Positions 16,060 through 26,355 of a DNA stretch of 61,338 nt are shown piece after piece. Both the position numbers and the translations under genes were made by a program. The notes under the pieces were generated by a model that was not told the origin of the DNA, did not search any database, and saw only the letters and a program-made list of their open reading frames with translations. Source of the DNA: Lachnospiraceae bacterium. GTDB lineage: Bacteria; Bacillota; Clostridia; Lachnospirales; Lachnospiraceae. Each line of letters starts with the position of its first letter. Position 1 is the first letter of the stretch. Location: contig JAFTWX010000021.1 of NCBI GenBank assembly GCA_017465095.1, forward strand, positions 1-61,338, read 5' to 3'.

Positions 16060-19000
16060 GAATATTCTTGTGTCCGCAGCAGCCGGCAGCGGAAAAACCT
16101 CCGTGCTAGTGGAGCGCATTTTGTCTCTGGTCACGGATGCAGAATCCCCGATTGATATTGACCGTTTTCTCATTGTGACATTTACCAATGCGGCGGCTGC
16201 GGAGATGCGGGAAAGAATTCACAAGGCGATTCTTGCGCGTCTGGAGAAAAATCCTGCGGATGCCAATCTGCAGAAACAGTCTGCGCTGATTCACAATGCA
16301 CAGATAACGACCATCGACAGTTTTTGTCTCTTCCTTCTTCGGAACCACTTTCATGAGATCGGTCTTGATCCGGCATTTCGTGTGGGAGATCCGGGTGAAA
16401 TTAAGCTCATTGAAAAGGACGTGCTCGAGCAGACATTGGAGGAGTTTTACAAGGCGGGAGAGCCTGATTTTCTCTATTTCGCAGATGCATACTGTCCGGA
16501 TGGCAAGGATGGAAAAATAGAGAAATTGGTGGAGGATTTGTACCGTTTCAGTATGAGTCATCCGTGGCCGGTCAAGTGGCTGGACGAGTGCGATGAGAAT
16601 ATCCAAAAGTTAGACGAGGCTAACATTGTGGAGTCCGTCTGGATGAAATACGGAATGCAGCTGGCGGCAGAAAAAGTAGCGTATGCTTACGAATTAGCGA
16701 AGGAAGCCCTTTCTGTTTGTCAGCTCGGCGCCGGACCGTATATGTATGCGGTGGCAGCAGAGGCGGATATGAAAATTATGGAGGCGCTGCAGGAAAAGTT
16801 AGATGCCTGTAATTCTGCCGGGGAGTACGAAGCGGTTGCTGCCTTTTTGCAAAAGCCGGGCTGGATGCGTATGCCGGTGAAAAAAGATGAAAGTGTATCG
16901 GAAGAGCTTCGGGACAAGGTGAAGGATCTTCGCGAAACCTATAAGAAGATAATTGCGGATATTACGAAAACCGTATTTTCGGAAAGCAGTATCGAAAAGG
17001 TGCTGGCCAGAGAGCGGGATGCGGGACAGCTGGAGCGCACGCTGATCCGGATTACAAAGACATACATTGCCAATCTGGAGGCTGCAAAACAGGAGAAGAA
17101 TGTTCTGGATTTCTCGGATATAGAACATCTTGCGCTGGGTATTTTAATCCGTGACGGAGAGCCGACCAGGACGGCGGAGATGTACCGGGATTATTATAAA
17201 ACAGTTATGATTGATGAGTATCAGGATTCCAATATGGTGCAGGAACTTATACTTGCTTCGGTTTCCACGCAGGAGGCGGGGAACTGTAACCGTTTTATGG
17301 TGGGGGATATGAAGCAGAGCATTTACCGTTTTCGTATGGCAAGACCTGAAATTTTTATGGGGAAATATGAGGCGTACAGAGACGGCGGAGATGATTGCTC
17401 GCTGATTTGTCTGAAGCAGAATTTCCGCAGCCGCCCGGAGGTTTTGGATACGACCAACCGGATTTTTGAAAACATCATGAGACCGGAAATCGGCGGTGTG
17501 GTTTATGATGAGGAAGCTGCCCTTTATCCGGGAGCAAAGTACCCGGAGGCGGACGGATGCGAAAGTGAGCTCTGCCTGGCGTTGACCGAAGCTGCGGGAA
17601 GTGAGGAGCGCAGGGCTGCGGAAGCGTACATGATAGCCCGGAAAATTAAAAGATTGAAACAGACGTTCAAAGTGGGCGGCAGAGAAGTCAAATACAGCGA
17701 TATCGTTATTTTGCTTCGCAGCAGCGGGGTGGCGGATCGTATGAAGGAGATTCTTATGTCGGAAGGAATCCCGGCGTATGTCACGTCAAAAACCGGATAT
17801 TTTTCCGCACCGGAGATTAACACGCTGATGGATCTGCTCCGAATTATGAACAATCCTTATGATGACATTGCATTTTGCAGTGTGGCGACTTCCCTGTTTT
17901 TCGGGTTTGACAATGAAGAGCTTGCGCTGATCACGGCGCTGACGGAGAGAGGTCTCTCTATGTACGAACGGTTTTGTCAGCTGACGTGCGGAGATGAAAA
18001 AGTTAGCGGTGGCTTACCGGATGCGGTTTTGAAAAAGGCAGAAAGTGCACTGGAACTTTTGCGGGATCTGCGGGCAAGGGCTGTTGTCCGGACTATGACG
18101 GAGCTTGTCAGCAGTATTATGGTGCAATTTCATTATGCAGAATATGTTTCGGCTTTGCCGGCCGGACAGCAGAGAAAAGCCAATGTGGACATGTTCCTGC
18201 AAAAAACGGTGGATTTTGAAAAGACAAGCTATCATGGTTTGTTCCAGTTTTTGCGTTATATGGAACAGCTGAAAAAGTATGAAGTGGATTTTGGTGAGGC
18301 TGCAACGCTGACAGAGACAGCGGATGTAGTCCGCATTATGACGATGCATAAAAGTAAGGGACTTGAGTTCCCGATCTGTTTTGTGGCGGGACTTGACAAG
18401 CAGTACAATCTGCGAGATACTTCCGCTCCGTTTTTGACGGATGCAGATTGGGGAGTCGCGGCCAGTCGGATTGTTCCCCGGGAGCATGTGACCGGAAAGA
18501 CCATGCGGAAGATGATTTTTGCCAAGAAGATGAAGCGGGACAGTATCGGGGAAGAATTGCGGGTTCTTTATGTGGCCATGACCCGTGCGAAAGAAAAACT
18601 GATTTTGACCGGTGCTGTCGATGCACAGGATGACATAGCAGGAGGTGTACAGGAGGAACTTCGCGATAAAATTTCTCCGGAGATCATTGAGAGTGCAAAA
18701 ACACCTTTGGAGCACATATACGCTGCCTGGATGCGGCAGAAGGACTGCCTTGTGCCTGATTTTGCGGATATGTCAGATTTGCAGAGATATCAGGAGAAAG
18801 ATATTTCCGGGAAAATGCTTCGGGAGGAGCGTGCGCGCATGTTGCAAAAGCAGGCGTCTGCCCTTTCTGCGGAGGAGGAAGAGAAGGCACAGAAGCTCCG
18901 TCAAAGATTTGCCTATCAATATCCCCATGAGAAGCTTTCTGCGCTCTATACAAAGACCAGTGTGTCGGAGCTGAAGCATGCGGCCATGGAAGAGGACGGA

Positions 19001-19618
19001 GTCCGTGTGATTTTTGAGACGGAAGATAAGGAACAGGAGTACCTGCCGGCGTTTATGCGGGAAAAAGAAACGGTATTCGAAGGGGCGGCAAGAGGAAGTG
19101 CCATGCACAGAATTCTGGAACTTCTTGATTTTGCATCCTATACGGATGGCGGTACGGAAAAAGAAGCTTTGGCGGAAAAGCTGGAACAGGATGTGAACCG
19201 TTTTGCCTCGGAAGGGCGGATCAGTGACGAGTATGTGCAGCTTCTTATGAAAGATAAGATTTTGGCGTTTCTTTCCACGGACCTTGCAAAACGTATGGCC
19301 GAAGCGCAGCGACGGAACAGACTGTTCAAAGAGCAACCGTTTGTGCTCGCCGTCAGTGCGTCGCAGGTGGACCCGGATTTTCCGGCGGAAGAAAAAGTGC
19401 TTGTGCAGGGAATTATAGATGCATATTTTGAGGAGGACGGAGAGATCGTCATTCTCGATTATAAGACGGACCGTGTGGAAACGGCGGATGAGCTGCTTTC
19501 CCGTTACCGGACGCAGCTGGATTATTATGAGGAGGCTGTGTCACGTCTTACCGGAAAAAAAGTAAAGGCAAAGGTGCTTTATTCCTTTGCCTTGTTGGAA
19601 ACGATCAGCTGGAGCTGA
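16013..19618 (+). CDS. addA: AddAB helicase-nuclease, subunit AddA
   Basis: A 1201-residue UvrD-type helicase with C-terminal RecB-like nuclease. Walker A is SAAAGSGKTS (21-30). Motif II is MIDEYQDSN, with QNFRSRPEVL and TMHKSKGLEFP as later helicase motifs. The nuclease active site is ILDYKTDRV near residue 1145. It is the motor subunit that works with AddB in recombinational repair. Its start lies inside addB, a coupled overlap usual for this pair. It converges with the glycosyltransferase gene, leaving only 2 nt between them. Confidence 0.95.
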   Translation: MEFTPKQQEVITTRNRNILVSAAAGSGKTSVLVERILSLVTDAESPIDIDRFLIVTFTNAAAAEMRERIHKAILARLEKNPADANLQKQSALIHNAQITTIDSFCLFLLRNHFHEIGLDPAFRVGDPGEIKLIEKDVLEQTLEEFYKAGEPDFLYFADAYCPDGKDGKIEKLVEDLYRFSMSHPWPVKWLDECDENIQKLDEANIVESVWMKYGMQLAAEKVAYAYELAKEALSVCQLGAGPYMYAVAAEADMKIMEALQEKLDACNSAGEYEAVAAFLQKPGWMRMPVKKDESVSEELRDKVKDLRETYKKIIADITKTVFSESSIEKVLARERDAGQLERTLIRITKTYIANLEAAKQEKNVLDFSDIEHLALGILIRDGEPTRTAEMYRDYYKTVMIDEYQDSNMVQELILASVSTQEAGNCNRFMVGDMKQSIYRFRMARPEIFMGKYEAYRDGGDDCSLICLKQNFRSRPEVLDTTNRIFENIMRPEIGGVVYDEEAALYPGAKYPEADGCESELCLALTEAAGSEERRAAEAYMIARKIKRLKQTFKVGGREVKYSDIVILLRSSGVADRMKEILMSEGIPAYVTSKTGYFSAPEINTLMDLLRIMNNPYDDIAFCSVATSLFFGFDNEELALITALTERGLSMYERFCQLTCGDEKVSGGLPDAVLKKAESALELLRDLRARAVVRTMTELVSSIMVQFHYAEYVSALPAGQQRKANVDMFLQKTVDFEKTSYHGLFQFLRYMEQLKKYEVDFGEAATLTETADVVRIMTMHKSKGLEFPICFVAGLDKQYNLRDTSAPFLTDADWGVAASRIVPREHVTGKTMRKMIFAKKMKRDSIGEELRVLYVAMTRAKEKLILTGAVDAQDDIAGGVQEELRDKISPEIIESAKTPLEHIYAAWMRQKDCLVPDFADMSDLQRYQEKDISGKMLREERARMLQKQASALSAEEEEKAQKLRQRFAYQYPHEKLSALYTKTSVSELKHAAMEEDGVRVIFETEDKEQEYLPAFMREKETVFEGAARGSAMHRILELLDFASYTDGGTEKEALAEKLEQDVNRFASEGRISDEYVQLLMKDKILAFLSTDLAKRMAEAQRRNRLFKEQPFVLAVSASQVDPDFPAEEKVLVQGIIDAYFEEDGEIVILDYKTDRVETADELLSRYRTQLDYYEEAVSRLTGKKVKAKVLYSFALLETISWS

Positions 19619-19620
19619 TA

Positions 19621-20628
19621 TTATAAAGAATCCGCTTCTTCGCGGTAGTATGCTGCTTCTTCAGGGAAGCCGAGCTTGTCAAAGCATTCGGCCAGCTGTG
19701 AGGCAGCATGTTTTTTTGTCTGGAGATTGAGAATACAAGGAGCCTGCATTGTGGCGTTGAACCAGATGAGAGCCTCCTCGTAGTCGGTCTGCGTAGCGTA
19801 GTGAAGACCGAGCTCTAAGCAGATTTCGGCACATCCTTCGCCTTCGCTTGTGACCGCTTTGATTGCGTATTTAAAGAAGTTGCCGACCTCACCCCGCAGA
19901 CGGTAAGTTCGGGCTAATATACAGTAGGCTTCCATGCGTTCGTCCTCGGTGCGGTCCTGATCCTGCAAGGTGTTAAGGAACGTCGGGACAGCATGGTTGA
20001 AATCGGTCTTTTCGCCGGCAATTAAAAGCTCTTTGGCATACATTGTATGCAACCGTTTGCTGAGACGGATACCGTCCGTATGCATTTTTTCAAAAGCTTT
20101 GAGATCTCTTGAAGCATGAAATCCGGTCGGTTTGTGTTGGATTTCGATGTCGCTGTCGTAGATGACAGGTTCCAGGGAAACCGCCTCATGAATCGGGTTG
20201 AACCATGTGAAAGTACGAAGCCGCTTATACAGTTTCGGACGATATTCCTTATCGTAATTGTAGACGGTATTGTAAGTGAGCTGATTGCAATAATACATCT
20301 GTACAATATCGATTTCAGGCAACATTCCCTTTTTCAGAAGGGCAAATTTTGCATGATTCTGCTCGTCTAACACTTCGTCCGCATCGGCGCAGTAAATATA
20401 CTGGCAGGTGGCTTTGGAGAAAGAATAGTTGCGTGCATCGGCAAAACTTCCGTTCCATTTGTAGTCGTAAATATTGGAAGTATACCGTGCGGCAATTTCC
20501 TTCGTCCGGTCTGTGGAACCGGTATCGACAATGACAATCTCATCCATGAGATCTGCAATAGAATCCAGACAGCGTGCAAGAACCGCTTCTTCGTTTTTAA
20601 CGATCATACAAAGACTGATTGTAATCAT
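19621..20628 (-). CDS. Family 2 glycosyltransferase with C-terminal TPR-like region
   Basis: A 335-residue protein. The GT-A fold starts at once with ISLCMIVKNEEAVLARCLDS, and the nucleotide-sugar metal site is YCADADEVLDE (about 86-96). This opening is typical of the SunS/SPBc2-type branch of GT2 enzymes, some of which glycosylate proteins or peptides. The last 130 residues are helical with TPR-like spacing (AYCILARTYRLRGEVGNFFKY, split here by description only). It is a single gene between addA and thiT. An extended -10 (TGcTAGAAT on the minus strand, + coordinates 20660-20668) suggests its own promoter. The acceptor substrate is unknown. Confidence 0.85.
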   Translation of the reverse strand: MITISLCMIVKNEEAVLARCLDSIADLMDEIVIVDTGSTDRTKEIAARYTSNIYDYKWNGSFADARNYSFSKATCQYIYCADADEVLDEQNHAKFALLKKGMLPEIDIVQMYYCNQLTYNTVYNYDKEYRPKLYKRLRTFTWFNPIHEAVSLEPVIYDSDIEIQHKPTGFHASRDLKAFEKMHTDGIRLSKRLHTMYAKELLIAGEKTDFNHAVPTFLNTLQDQDRTEDERMEAYCILARTYRLRGEVGNFFKYAIKAVTSEGEGCAEICLELGLHYATQTDYEEALIWFNATMQAPCILNLQTKKHAASQLAECFDKLGFPEEAAYYREEADSL

Positions 20629-20696
20629 GGAATCCCTCCTTTTTGGGTGCCTTTTTCTTATTCTAGCACAGAAAAGTCGGGATTCCTATCCTTTTT

Positions 20697-21368
20697 TCAG
20701 CGGGTGAGAGCAGTTATTTTTGAAAGCGCTTTTTTCACCGGAGGTAAGCTGAGGATAACGATGGTAATCACCATTTCCGCCAAAATATAGGCATAGTTGT
20801 AGACAATCGGGTAGATGGCGGAAAGTGCCTTAGGGAAACTTTCCGGCATGTAATCCATCCAGTACATATAACCGCCGATGGTGTGAAACAGACCGCGCAG
20901 CAGACAGGCGACAATGTAACCGGTAATCAGACCGTGTTTCTTTCCATACCACAGTCCGGCGATACCAAGCGCCGTAAAGGCAAAGAAGTAGTCGCAGCAT
21001 GTCTGGAACGGAGTGAGAAAATAGCTTCCTCCGCTTTGGATAAACTGCAGAATACTGTAGGAAAATGCAGTCAGAATGCTGACTTTGATTCCGTACAGAT
21101 AGCCGATATAGCAAATAAAAAACATGCTGAATAAAGTGACAGAACCACCCATAGGCATTTCATACTTTATGTAGGAAGTAATGAAGGCAAGGGCCAGTGC
21201 GATGCCCGAAAAGGCAAGTTGTTTTGCATTGATTTTTTTAGACTGCTGTTTCTTGTCTGCAATAAAAGCAGTGAGAAGCATTGCAATCAGAATGATGATG
21301 GCAAGAACGGTGTATCCGGACTGTGTCATGGCGAAATACCCGTCTTGTGATGAAATAAAATAAGACAT
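20697..21368 (-). CDS. thiT: Thiamine ECF transporter S-component ThiT
   Basis: A 223-residue membrane protein that binds thiamine and works with a shared ECF energising module not present here. About six hydrophobic segments are visible. Family-like stretches include GGSVTLFSMFFICYIGYLYG and FLTPFQTCCDYFFAF. The ATG at 21368 (minus) is chosen because AGGAGG lies 7 nt upstream; an in-frame extension to 21440 would run through the regulatory hairpin. A TPP riboswitch lies directly upstream, which independently supports a thiamine role and indicates repression when thiamine pyrophosphate is plentiful. Confidence 0.92.
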   Translation of the reverse strand: MSYFISSQDGYFAMTQSGYTVLAIIILIAMLLTAFIADKKQQSKKINAKQLAFSGIALALAFITSYIKYEMPMGGSVTLFSMFFICYIGYLYGIKVSILTAFSYSILQFIQSGGSYFLTPFQTCCDYFFAFTALGIAGLWYGKKHGLITGYIVACLLRGLFHTIGGYMYWMDYMPESFPKALSAIYPIVYNYAYILAEMVITIVILSLPPVKKALSKITALTR

Positions 21369-21375
21369 AAAAAAA

Positions 21376-21393
21376 CCTCCTTTTTTTAGGAGG
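21376..21393 (-). promoter_or_regulatory. Expression-platform hairpin that contains the thiT ribosome site
   Basis: On the minus strand CCTCCT (21393-21388) pairs with AGGAGG (21381-21376), followed by seven T and then the ATG. The same hairpin therefore looks like a Rho-independent terminator and also hides the Shine-Dalgarno sequence. Upstream, AGACAAA and TTTGTCT (about 21431-21407) form another hairpin that may be part of the switch. Which of the two control modes is used cannot be decided from sequence. Confidence 0.7.
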
Positions 21394-21442
21394 GGAGTGG
21401 TGATAAACAGACAAAGCGCGCGCAGTTTGTCTTTTATCATTG

Positions 21443-21527
21443 CTTCCTTACGCGGGTATTAACCCGATCAAGTAGTGAGGGTCAGAGTGCGGATGGGCAC
21501 TCAATCTCAGCCATAGCTCCCCTAGCA
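21443..21527 (-). ncRNA. TPP riboswitch (THI element)
   Basis: The minus strand carries the conserved thi-box elements in order: a CTAGGGGAGC start near 21525, CTGAGA (about 21509-21504), and the highly conserved GGGTTAATACCCGCGTAAGG near the 3' end, closing with GAAGCAATG. The element binds thiamine pyrophosphate and lies about 75 nt before thiT, so it controls thiamine uptake. Confidence 0.95.
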
Positions 21528-21633
21528 TTTATGTTGTTGAAACGATTTCACTATATCTGCTTTTCGTCTTTTCGTCAAGTAAAAAAAGTTGTATACTGAA
21601 AAAAGAATGACAACCCCAAAATGGAGTGAAACG

Positions 21634-23115
21634 ATGTATCAGTATATTTTGTTTGATTTGGACGGGACATTGACAGACCCGAAAGAAGGGATTACGAGAT
21701 CCGTGCAGTATGCGCTGGAGAGCTTCGGAATACCGGAAAATAATATGGACAAACTGGAGCCGTTTATCGGTCCGCCTCTCCGGGACAGTTTTCGTGAGTT
21801 TTACGGGATTGACGGTGAGGATACGGAGAAGGCGGTTGTCAAGTTCCGTGAGCGTTTTGAAAAGACCGGTATCAAAGAAAATCAAATATATCCGGGAATT
21901 TACGATCTGCTTCACGAATTGAAAGAAAAGGGATGTATGTTAGCCATTGCTTCCAGCAAGCCTCAGGAATTTGTTCATATCGTCCTGAAAAATTTCGGCA
22001 TTGAGGATTGTTTTAACGTCATTGTCGGAAGTGAAAAGGACGGAAAGAGAGATACCAAGATCGAAGTTTTGGAGGAGGCGCTTTCGCAGCTTCGGAAAAA
22101 AGCCGGGCGCCGGTATAAAGAGAGTAAAACGCTGATGGTCGGCGACAGAAAGTTTGATGTGGAGGCGGCCCGGGAGCTCGGTGTCGACAGTGTGGCGGTG
22201 ACTTACGGTTACGCGCCGGACGGTGAGCTGGAGGCGTGCAATCCGACGTATACGGCAGACAGCGCAGAGCAGCTTCGCGAAGTGATTACCGGGGAGTTGT
22301 CCTATCAGCGGTACAAAGATAAAAGAGCATTTCAAAAGACCTGCGAGGTGTTATTGCCGCTGCTGGTCTACTGGGCGGTGCAGCTGATCGTTTACAATGG
22401 TTTGTACGTGCTGACGGGAAGAGTGTTTCCGGAATTCTTTGCCGGGAAACAGCAACTTTCCGTATGGCTCAATGCTTTTGCAGCCATTGCATCCTGGCCG
22501 GTGCTTGCCAAATTTTATCAAAGTAGCCGGGAAGGGGATACTTCCCATGTAATCACCCGGCGGAAAAGAAAGATTTTTAAAAGAGATGCGGTGTTAGTCA
22601 TTGCTTACGCCGTGGCACTCGGCATGGGATTAAACATCCTTGTGGCCCATTTCCGCGTCGCAGAATTGTCCGAAACTTATGTGAAAGTGGCCGGTAACCA
22701 GTATTCGGTACCGCTGCTTGTCGGGCTGGTGATATACGGGTTGCTGACGCCGTTTACAGAGGAATTGCTGTTCCGTGGTATCATATATAACCGCATCCGG
22801 AAATATTTTCCGGTGCATTTGACCATCGTCCTTTCGGCACTGATTTTCGGCTGTTATCACGGGAATATCATTCAGATGCTTTATGCGATGGTTATGGGAC
22901 TTGCCTTATCCCTTTTGTATGAGTATTACGACAGGCTGCTGACAGCGCCTGTTCTGTTCCACAGCAGTGCCAATCTGGTTGTTTACCTGATGACCAAAGG
23001 CAATGCCTTCGGGGAAAAAGGACCTGTGCTGTACGGGACGGTGCTTCTTGCCGTGGCAGCAGGAATCAGTGTCTGGTATATAAAATGTTTTCAAAAGAAA
23101 ATGAAACGGAGATAG
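21634..23115 (+). CDS. Fusion of HAD hydrolase and CPBP intramembrane protease
   Basis: A 493-residue two-part protein. Residues 1-220 are a phosphoglycolate-phosphatase-like HAD enzyme: motif I FDLDGTLTD (7-15), a Lys region ASSKPQEF and motif IV MVGDRKFDV. After a short linker come about seven membrane segments with the CPBP (Abi) signature: EELLFRG near residue 376, FGCYHGN near 407 and HSSANL near 442, the expected Glu-Glu, His and Asn/His sites of a glutamic-type membrane protease. The ATG at 21634 is chosen for GGAG 8 nt before it. No frameshift is seen at the join, so it is a real fusion. It ends 4 nt before the helicase gene. The link between both activities is unknown. Confidence 0.87.
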   Translation: MYQYILFDLDGTLTDPKEGITRSVQYALESFGIPENNMDKLEPFIGPPLRDSFREFYGIDGEDTEKAVVKFRERFEKTGIKENQIYPGIYDLLHELKEKGCMLAIASSKPQEFVHIVLKNFGIEDCFNVIVGSEKDGKRDTKIEVLEEALSQLRKKAGRRYKESKTLMVGDRKFDVEAARELGVDSVAVTYGYAPDGELEACNPTYTADSAEQLREVITGELSYQRYKDKRAFQKTCEVLLPLLVYWAVQLIVYNGLYVLTGRVFPEFFAGKQQLSVWLNAFAAIASWPVLAKFYQSSREGDTSHVITRRKRKIFKRDAVLVIAYAVALGMGLNILVAHFRVAELSETYVKVAGNQYSVPLLVGLVIYGLLTPFTEELLFRGIIYNRIRKYFPVHLTIVLSALIFGCYHGNIIQMLYAMVMGLALSLLYEYYDRLLTAPVLFHSSANLVVYLMTKGNAFGEKGPVLYGTVLLAVAAGISVWYIKCFQKKMKRR

Positions 23116-23119
23116 AGAT

Positions 23120-25531
23120 ATGACCATCAGGGTATCGGTCCGCAATCTGGTCGAGTTTATATTGCGGGACGGGGATATCGACAACCGCTATGCAGGGGCA
23201 AGAGAAGATGCCATGCAGGAGGGAAGCCGGATTCACCGCATGATCCAGAAAAGGATGGGAATTGAATACGAGGCGGAAGTACCTTTGAAGTATCACGTAA
23301 ATCGCGGTGATTATGAAATCCGTATCGAGGGGAGAGCGGACGGAATTATTCGCAGAAATGACCGTGTGATTATCGATGAGATCAAGGGGACTTACCGCGA
23401 TTTGAAGCATATTACGGAGCCTGCGCCGGTACATCTCGCGCAGGCGAAATGTTATGCTTATTTTGTTGCCTGTGCGGAAGGCTTGGATGAGATCGATGTA
23501 CGGTTGACTTACTGCAATATCGATACCGAGGAGATCAAATATTTTCAGGATGCTTACCGCAGGGAGCAGCTGAGGGATTTTTTTGATTACTTAATGCAGG
23601 AATACGGCAAGTGGGCCGATTTTGAGTATGAGTGGAAACGTTTGCGCCGCGACAGCATCAAGGAACTGTTGTTTCCGTTTGCCTACAGAGAAGGGCAGAA
23701 GGAGCTGGCCGGGCATGTTTATCAGACAATCTGCCATAAGAAGAAGCTCTTTATTCAGGCGCCTACCGGTGTCGGGAAGACCATATCCACCGTCTATCCG
23801 GCGCTGAAAGCTATCGGGGAAGAAAAGGCGGATAAAATATTTTATCTGACGGCAAAGACCATTACCCGTACCGTGGCGGAAGATACATTTGCCCTGCTTC
23901 AGAACAACGGACTCCACTGTAAAAGTCTGACGCTGACTGCAAAAGAGAAAATTTGCCCGCTGGATGAGACGGATTGCAATCCGGAGCACTGTCCGTATGC
24001 AAAAGGCCACTATGCCAGAATCAACGATGCCATGTACGAGATGCTTACCTCCGAGGACGTGTTTGACCGGGAGAAGATTACGGAGTATGCGCACAGGCAT
24101 GAGGTCTGTCCCTTTGAAATGTCCCTGGATATGAGTCTGTTTTCCGATGCGGTAATCTGTGATTACAATTATCTGTTTGACCCGTATGTGCACCTGAAAC
24201 GTTTTTTTGCGGAAGGAGTAAAAGGTCCGTATCTTTTTCTCGTGGATGAGGCGCACAACCTTGTGGAGCGGGGCAGGGAAATGTACAGCGCGCAGATGGT
24301 CAAGGAAGATTTTCTGGAATTGAAAAAGGTGATAAAGCCTTATCACACCGGATTGGAAAAATACTTGGACCGTTGCAACAAAGAATTGCTTGCGCTGAAA
24401 AAACAGTGTGATGAAAACGATATTCCGGAAATGACAGGTGGCTTTGCGCTGGCGCTGACAAGGCTTCACGGTGCGATGAATACGTATCTGGAAGACCATG
24501 AAGACTGTCCGGTGCGCAAGGAACTGCTGGAATTCTATTTCCTGGCCGGACGCTATCTGGATGTCAACGAGAGGATCGATGAAAATTATATTACGTTCAC
24601 GAAGCTTCGCGAGGACGGAAGCTTTTGCATCCGCCAGTTTTGCGTGGATCCGTCCGTCCGGCTGAAGGAGTGTATGGACCAAGGGGTAGCGACGGTGCTG
24701 TTTTCGGCCACATTTTTGCCGATACGCTATTACAAGCAGCTGCTCGGCGGCACGGAGGAGGATTTTGAGGTATATGCCAAGACAGCTTTTTCACCGCAGC
24801 AGATGAAACTGTTGATCGGGAGGGATGTTACCAGCCGTTATACCCGCAGAAACTCGGTGGAGTATCGGAACATTGCGTCCTATATCCACTCGGTAGTAAG
24901 CGGAAAATGCGGAAATTACATGGTATTTTGTCCGTCCCACCAGTTTTTGGATCATGTGTATGAAGCGTATCTCACTTATTTTAACGATCCGGAAAAAGTA
25001 GAGTGTATCGTGCAAAGTGACCATATGAATGAGGAGGCGAGGGAACAGTTCCTGGCCAGATTCCGTGAAACGCCGCAGGATATTCCGGCGGGACTTTCAG
25101 ACAAAATCTGCATGGAGATTGAAGTGGAGAGCAGAAGTGTGGTGGGCTTTTGCGTGCTTGGCGGCATTTTTTCCGAGGGAATCGATTTGAAGGGAGAAGC
25201 ACTGATCGGTGCGGTGATCGTCGGAACAGGATTACCGCAGGTATGTCGGGAAAGAGACATTTTGCAGGAATTTTTTGAAAAGCAGGGAAAGGACGGCTTT
25301 GATTATGCCTACCGTTATCCCGGTATGAATAAGGTTCTGCAAGCGGCCGGAAGGGTAATCCGCACGGTAAATGACAGAGGTGTCATCGCGCTTTTGGATG
25401 ACCGTTTTCAGCTTTCAACCTATAAAAGAATGTTCCCACGGGAATGGGAGCATCCGGAAAGTGTGTCGCTGGAACGCTGTCAACAATCTGTGGAAGCATT
25501 CTGGCGCAATATAGATATTTCTTCTTTGTAA
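23120..25531 (+). CDS. PD-(D/E)XK nuclease fused to XPD/DinG-type iron-sulphur helicase
   Basis: An 803-residue DNA-repair protein. Residues 1-160 form a Cas4/RecB-like nuclease: [20 protein letters not shown] holds the Asp and the Glu-x-Lys. The helicase follows: Walker A APTGVGKT near 215, a four-cysteine iron-sulphur insert ([14 protein letters not shown]) near 280-293, the VDEAHN box near 375, and the C-terminal [11 protein letters not shown] motif near 750. This is the bacterial XPD/DinG superfamily 2 group, expected to unwind 5'-tailed or damaged DNA. It starts 4 nt after the HAD-CPBP gene and its end overlaps the convergent nfo gene by 52 nt. Confidence 0.88.
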   Translation: MTIRVSVRNLVEFILRDGDIDNRYAGAREDAMQEGSRIHRMIQKRMGIEYEAEVPLKYHVNRGDYEIRIEGRADGIIRRNDRVIIDEIKGTYRDLKHITEPAPVHLAQAKCYAYFVACAEGLDEIDVRLTYCNIDTEEIKYFQDAYRREQLRDFFDYLMQEYGKWADFEYEWKRLRRDSIKELLFPFAYREGQKELAGHVYQTICHKKKLFIQAPTGVGKTISTVYPALKAIGEEKADKIFYLTAKTITRTVAEDTFALLQNNGLHCKSLTLTAKEKICPLDETDCNPEHCPYAKGHYARINDAMYEMLTSEDVFDREKITEYAHRHEVCPFEMSLDMSLFSDAVICDYNYLFDPYVHLKRFFAEGVKGPYLFLVDEAHNLVERGREMYSAQMVKEDFLELKKVIKPYHTGLEKYLDRCNKELLALKKQCDENDIPEMTGGFALALTRLHGAMNTYLEDHEDCPVRKELLEFYFLAGRYLDVNERIDENYITFTKLREDGSFCIRQFCVDPSVRLKECMDQGVATVLFSATFLPIRYYKQLLGGTEEDFEVYAKTAFSPQQMKLLIGRDVTSRYTRRNSVEYRNIASYIHSVVSGKCGNYMVFCPSHQFLDHVYEAYLTYFNDPEKVECIVQSDHMNEEAREQFLARFRETPQDIPAGLSDKICMEIEVESRSVVGFCVLGGIFSEGIDLKGEALIGAVIVGTGLPQVCRERDILQEFFEKQGKDGFDYAYRYPGMNKVLQAAGRVIRTVNDRGVIALLDDRFQLSTYKRMFPREWEHPESVSLERCQQSVEAFWRNIDISSL

Positions 25532-26355
25532 GGGGCACTTTTATGTTTTGGATCTGCCGGATCCGGGATATAAGGTGTCTCTAATATTTTCGGTATGTTT
25601 TCAAAATCGGGATGGTGGACAATATGAAGAAGCGGTGACAGACCGATGTGTCCCTTCCCGATGTTTTCATGTCTGTCCTTGCATGCACCGCAAGGGTTTT
25701 TGCTGTCGTTAATATGAAAAACAGCAATCTTTTCTTTGCCGATAATCCGGTCAAATTTATCCAGAACACCATCAAAATCATGAACAATGTCGTAGCCACT
25801 GTCGTGTACGTGACAGGTGTCAAAGCAGACGCGAAGCTTCTCATTGTGGTGAACCCCGTCAAAAATACGGGCAAGTTCTTCGAAAGTACGGCCGATTTCC
25901 GAGCCTTTTCCGGCCATGGTCTCCAGAGCAACATTACAGACGGTATCCGCGGTCAGAACTTCATTCAGACCGGAGATAATCTGCTTTATTCCGGTTTCGA
26001 CTCCGGCGCCCACATGTGCTCCGGGATGCAGAACCAATGTCTTGCTTTTCATGGCAGCAGAACGCTCCAGCTCCAGGGCAAGAAATTCCGTGGCAAGGGA
26101 AAACGTATCCGGATTCACGGAATTGGCCAGATTAATAATATAAGGTGCGTGGATAACGATGGATGAGATGCCGTTTTGAGACATAAAATCCCAACCGGCA
26201 TCAATATTCAGCTCTGAAATATCTTTGCGCCGGGTATTTTGCGGAGCACCGGTATAGACCATAAAGGTGTTGGCGCCGTAAGAAAAAGCTTCCTTGGCGG
26301 AATTTAAGAACATATCTTTGCCGCTCATACCGACATGGGAACCTAAAAGCAACAT
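25480..26355 (-). CDS. nfo: Endonuclease IV (AP endonuclease)
   Basis: A 291-residue TIM-barrel zinc enzyme that cuts DNA 5' of abasic sites in base-excision repair. Family signatures are visible: [14 protein letters not shown] at the start, [27 protein letters not shown] (zinc His), [27 protein letters not shown] and [20 protein letters not shown] (zinc ligands, listed here as separate motifs). The ATG at 26355 (minus) is chosen because GCGAGG lies before it and the barrel starts at once; a longer frame to 26388 has no ribosome site. It converges on, and overlaps, the helicase gene by 52 nt, close to other repair genes. Confidence 0.93.
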   Translation of the reverse strand: MLLLGSHVGMSGKDMFLNSAKEAFSYGANTFMVYTGAPQNTRRKDISELNIDAGWDFMSQNGISSIVIHAPYIINLANSVNPDTFSLATEFLALELERSAAMKSKTLVLHPGAHVGAGVETGIKQIISGLNEVLTADTVCNVALETMAGKGSEIGRTFEELARIFDGVHHNEKLRVCFDTCHVHDSGYDIVHDFDGVLDKFDRIIGKEKIAVFHINDSKNPCGACKDRHENIGKGHIGLSPLLHIVHHPDFENIPKILETPYIPDPADPKHKSAPYKEEISILRQNASTDC

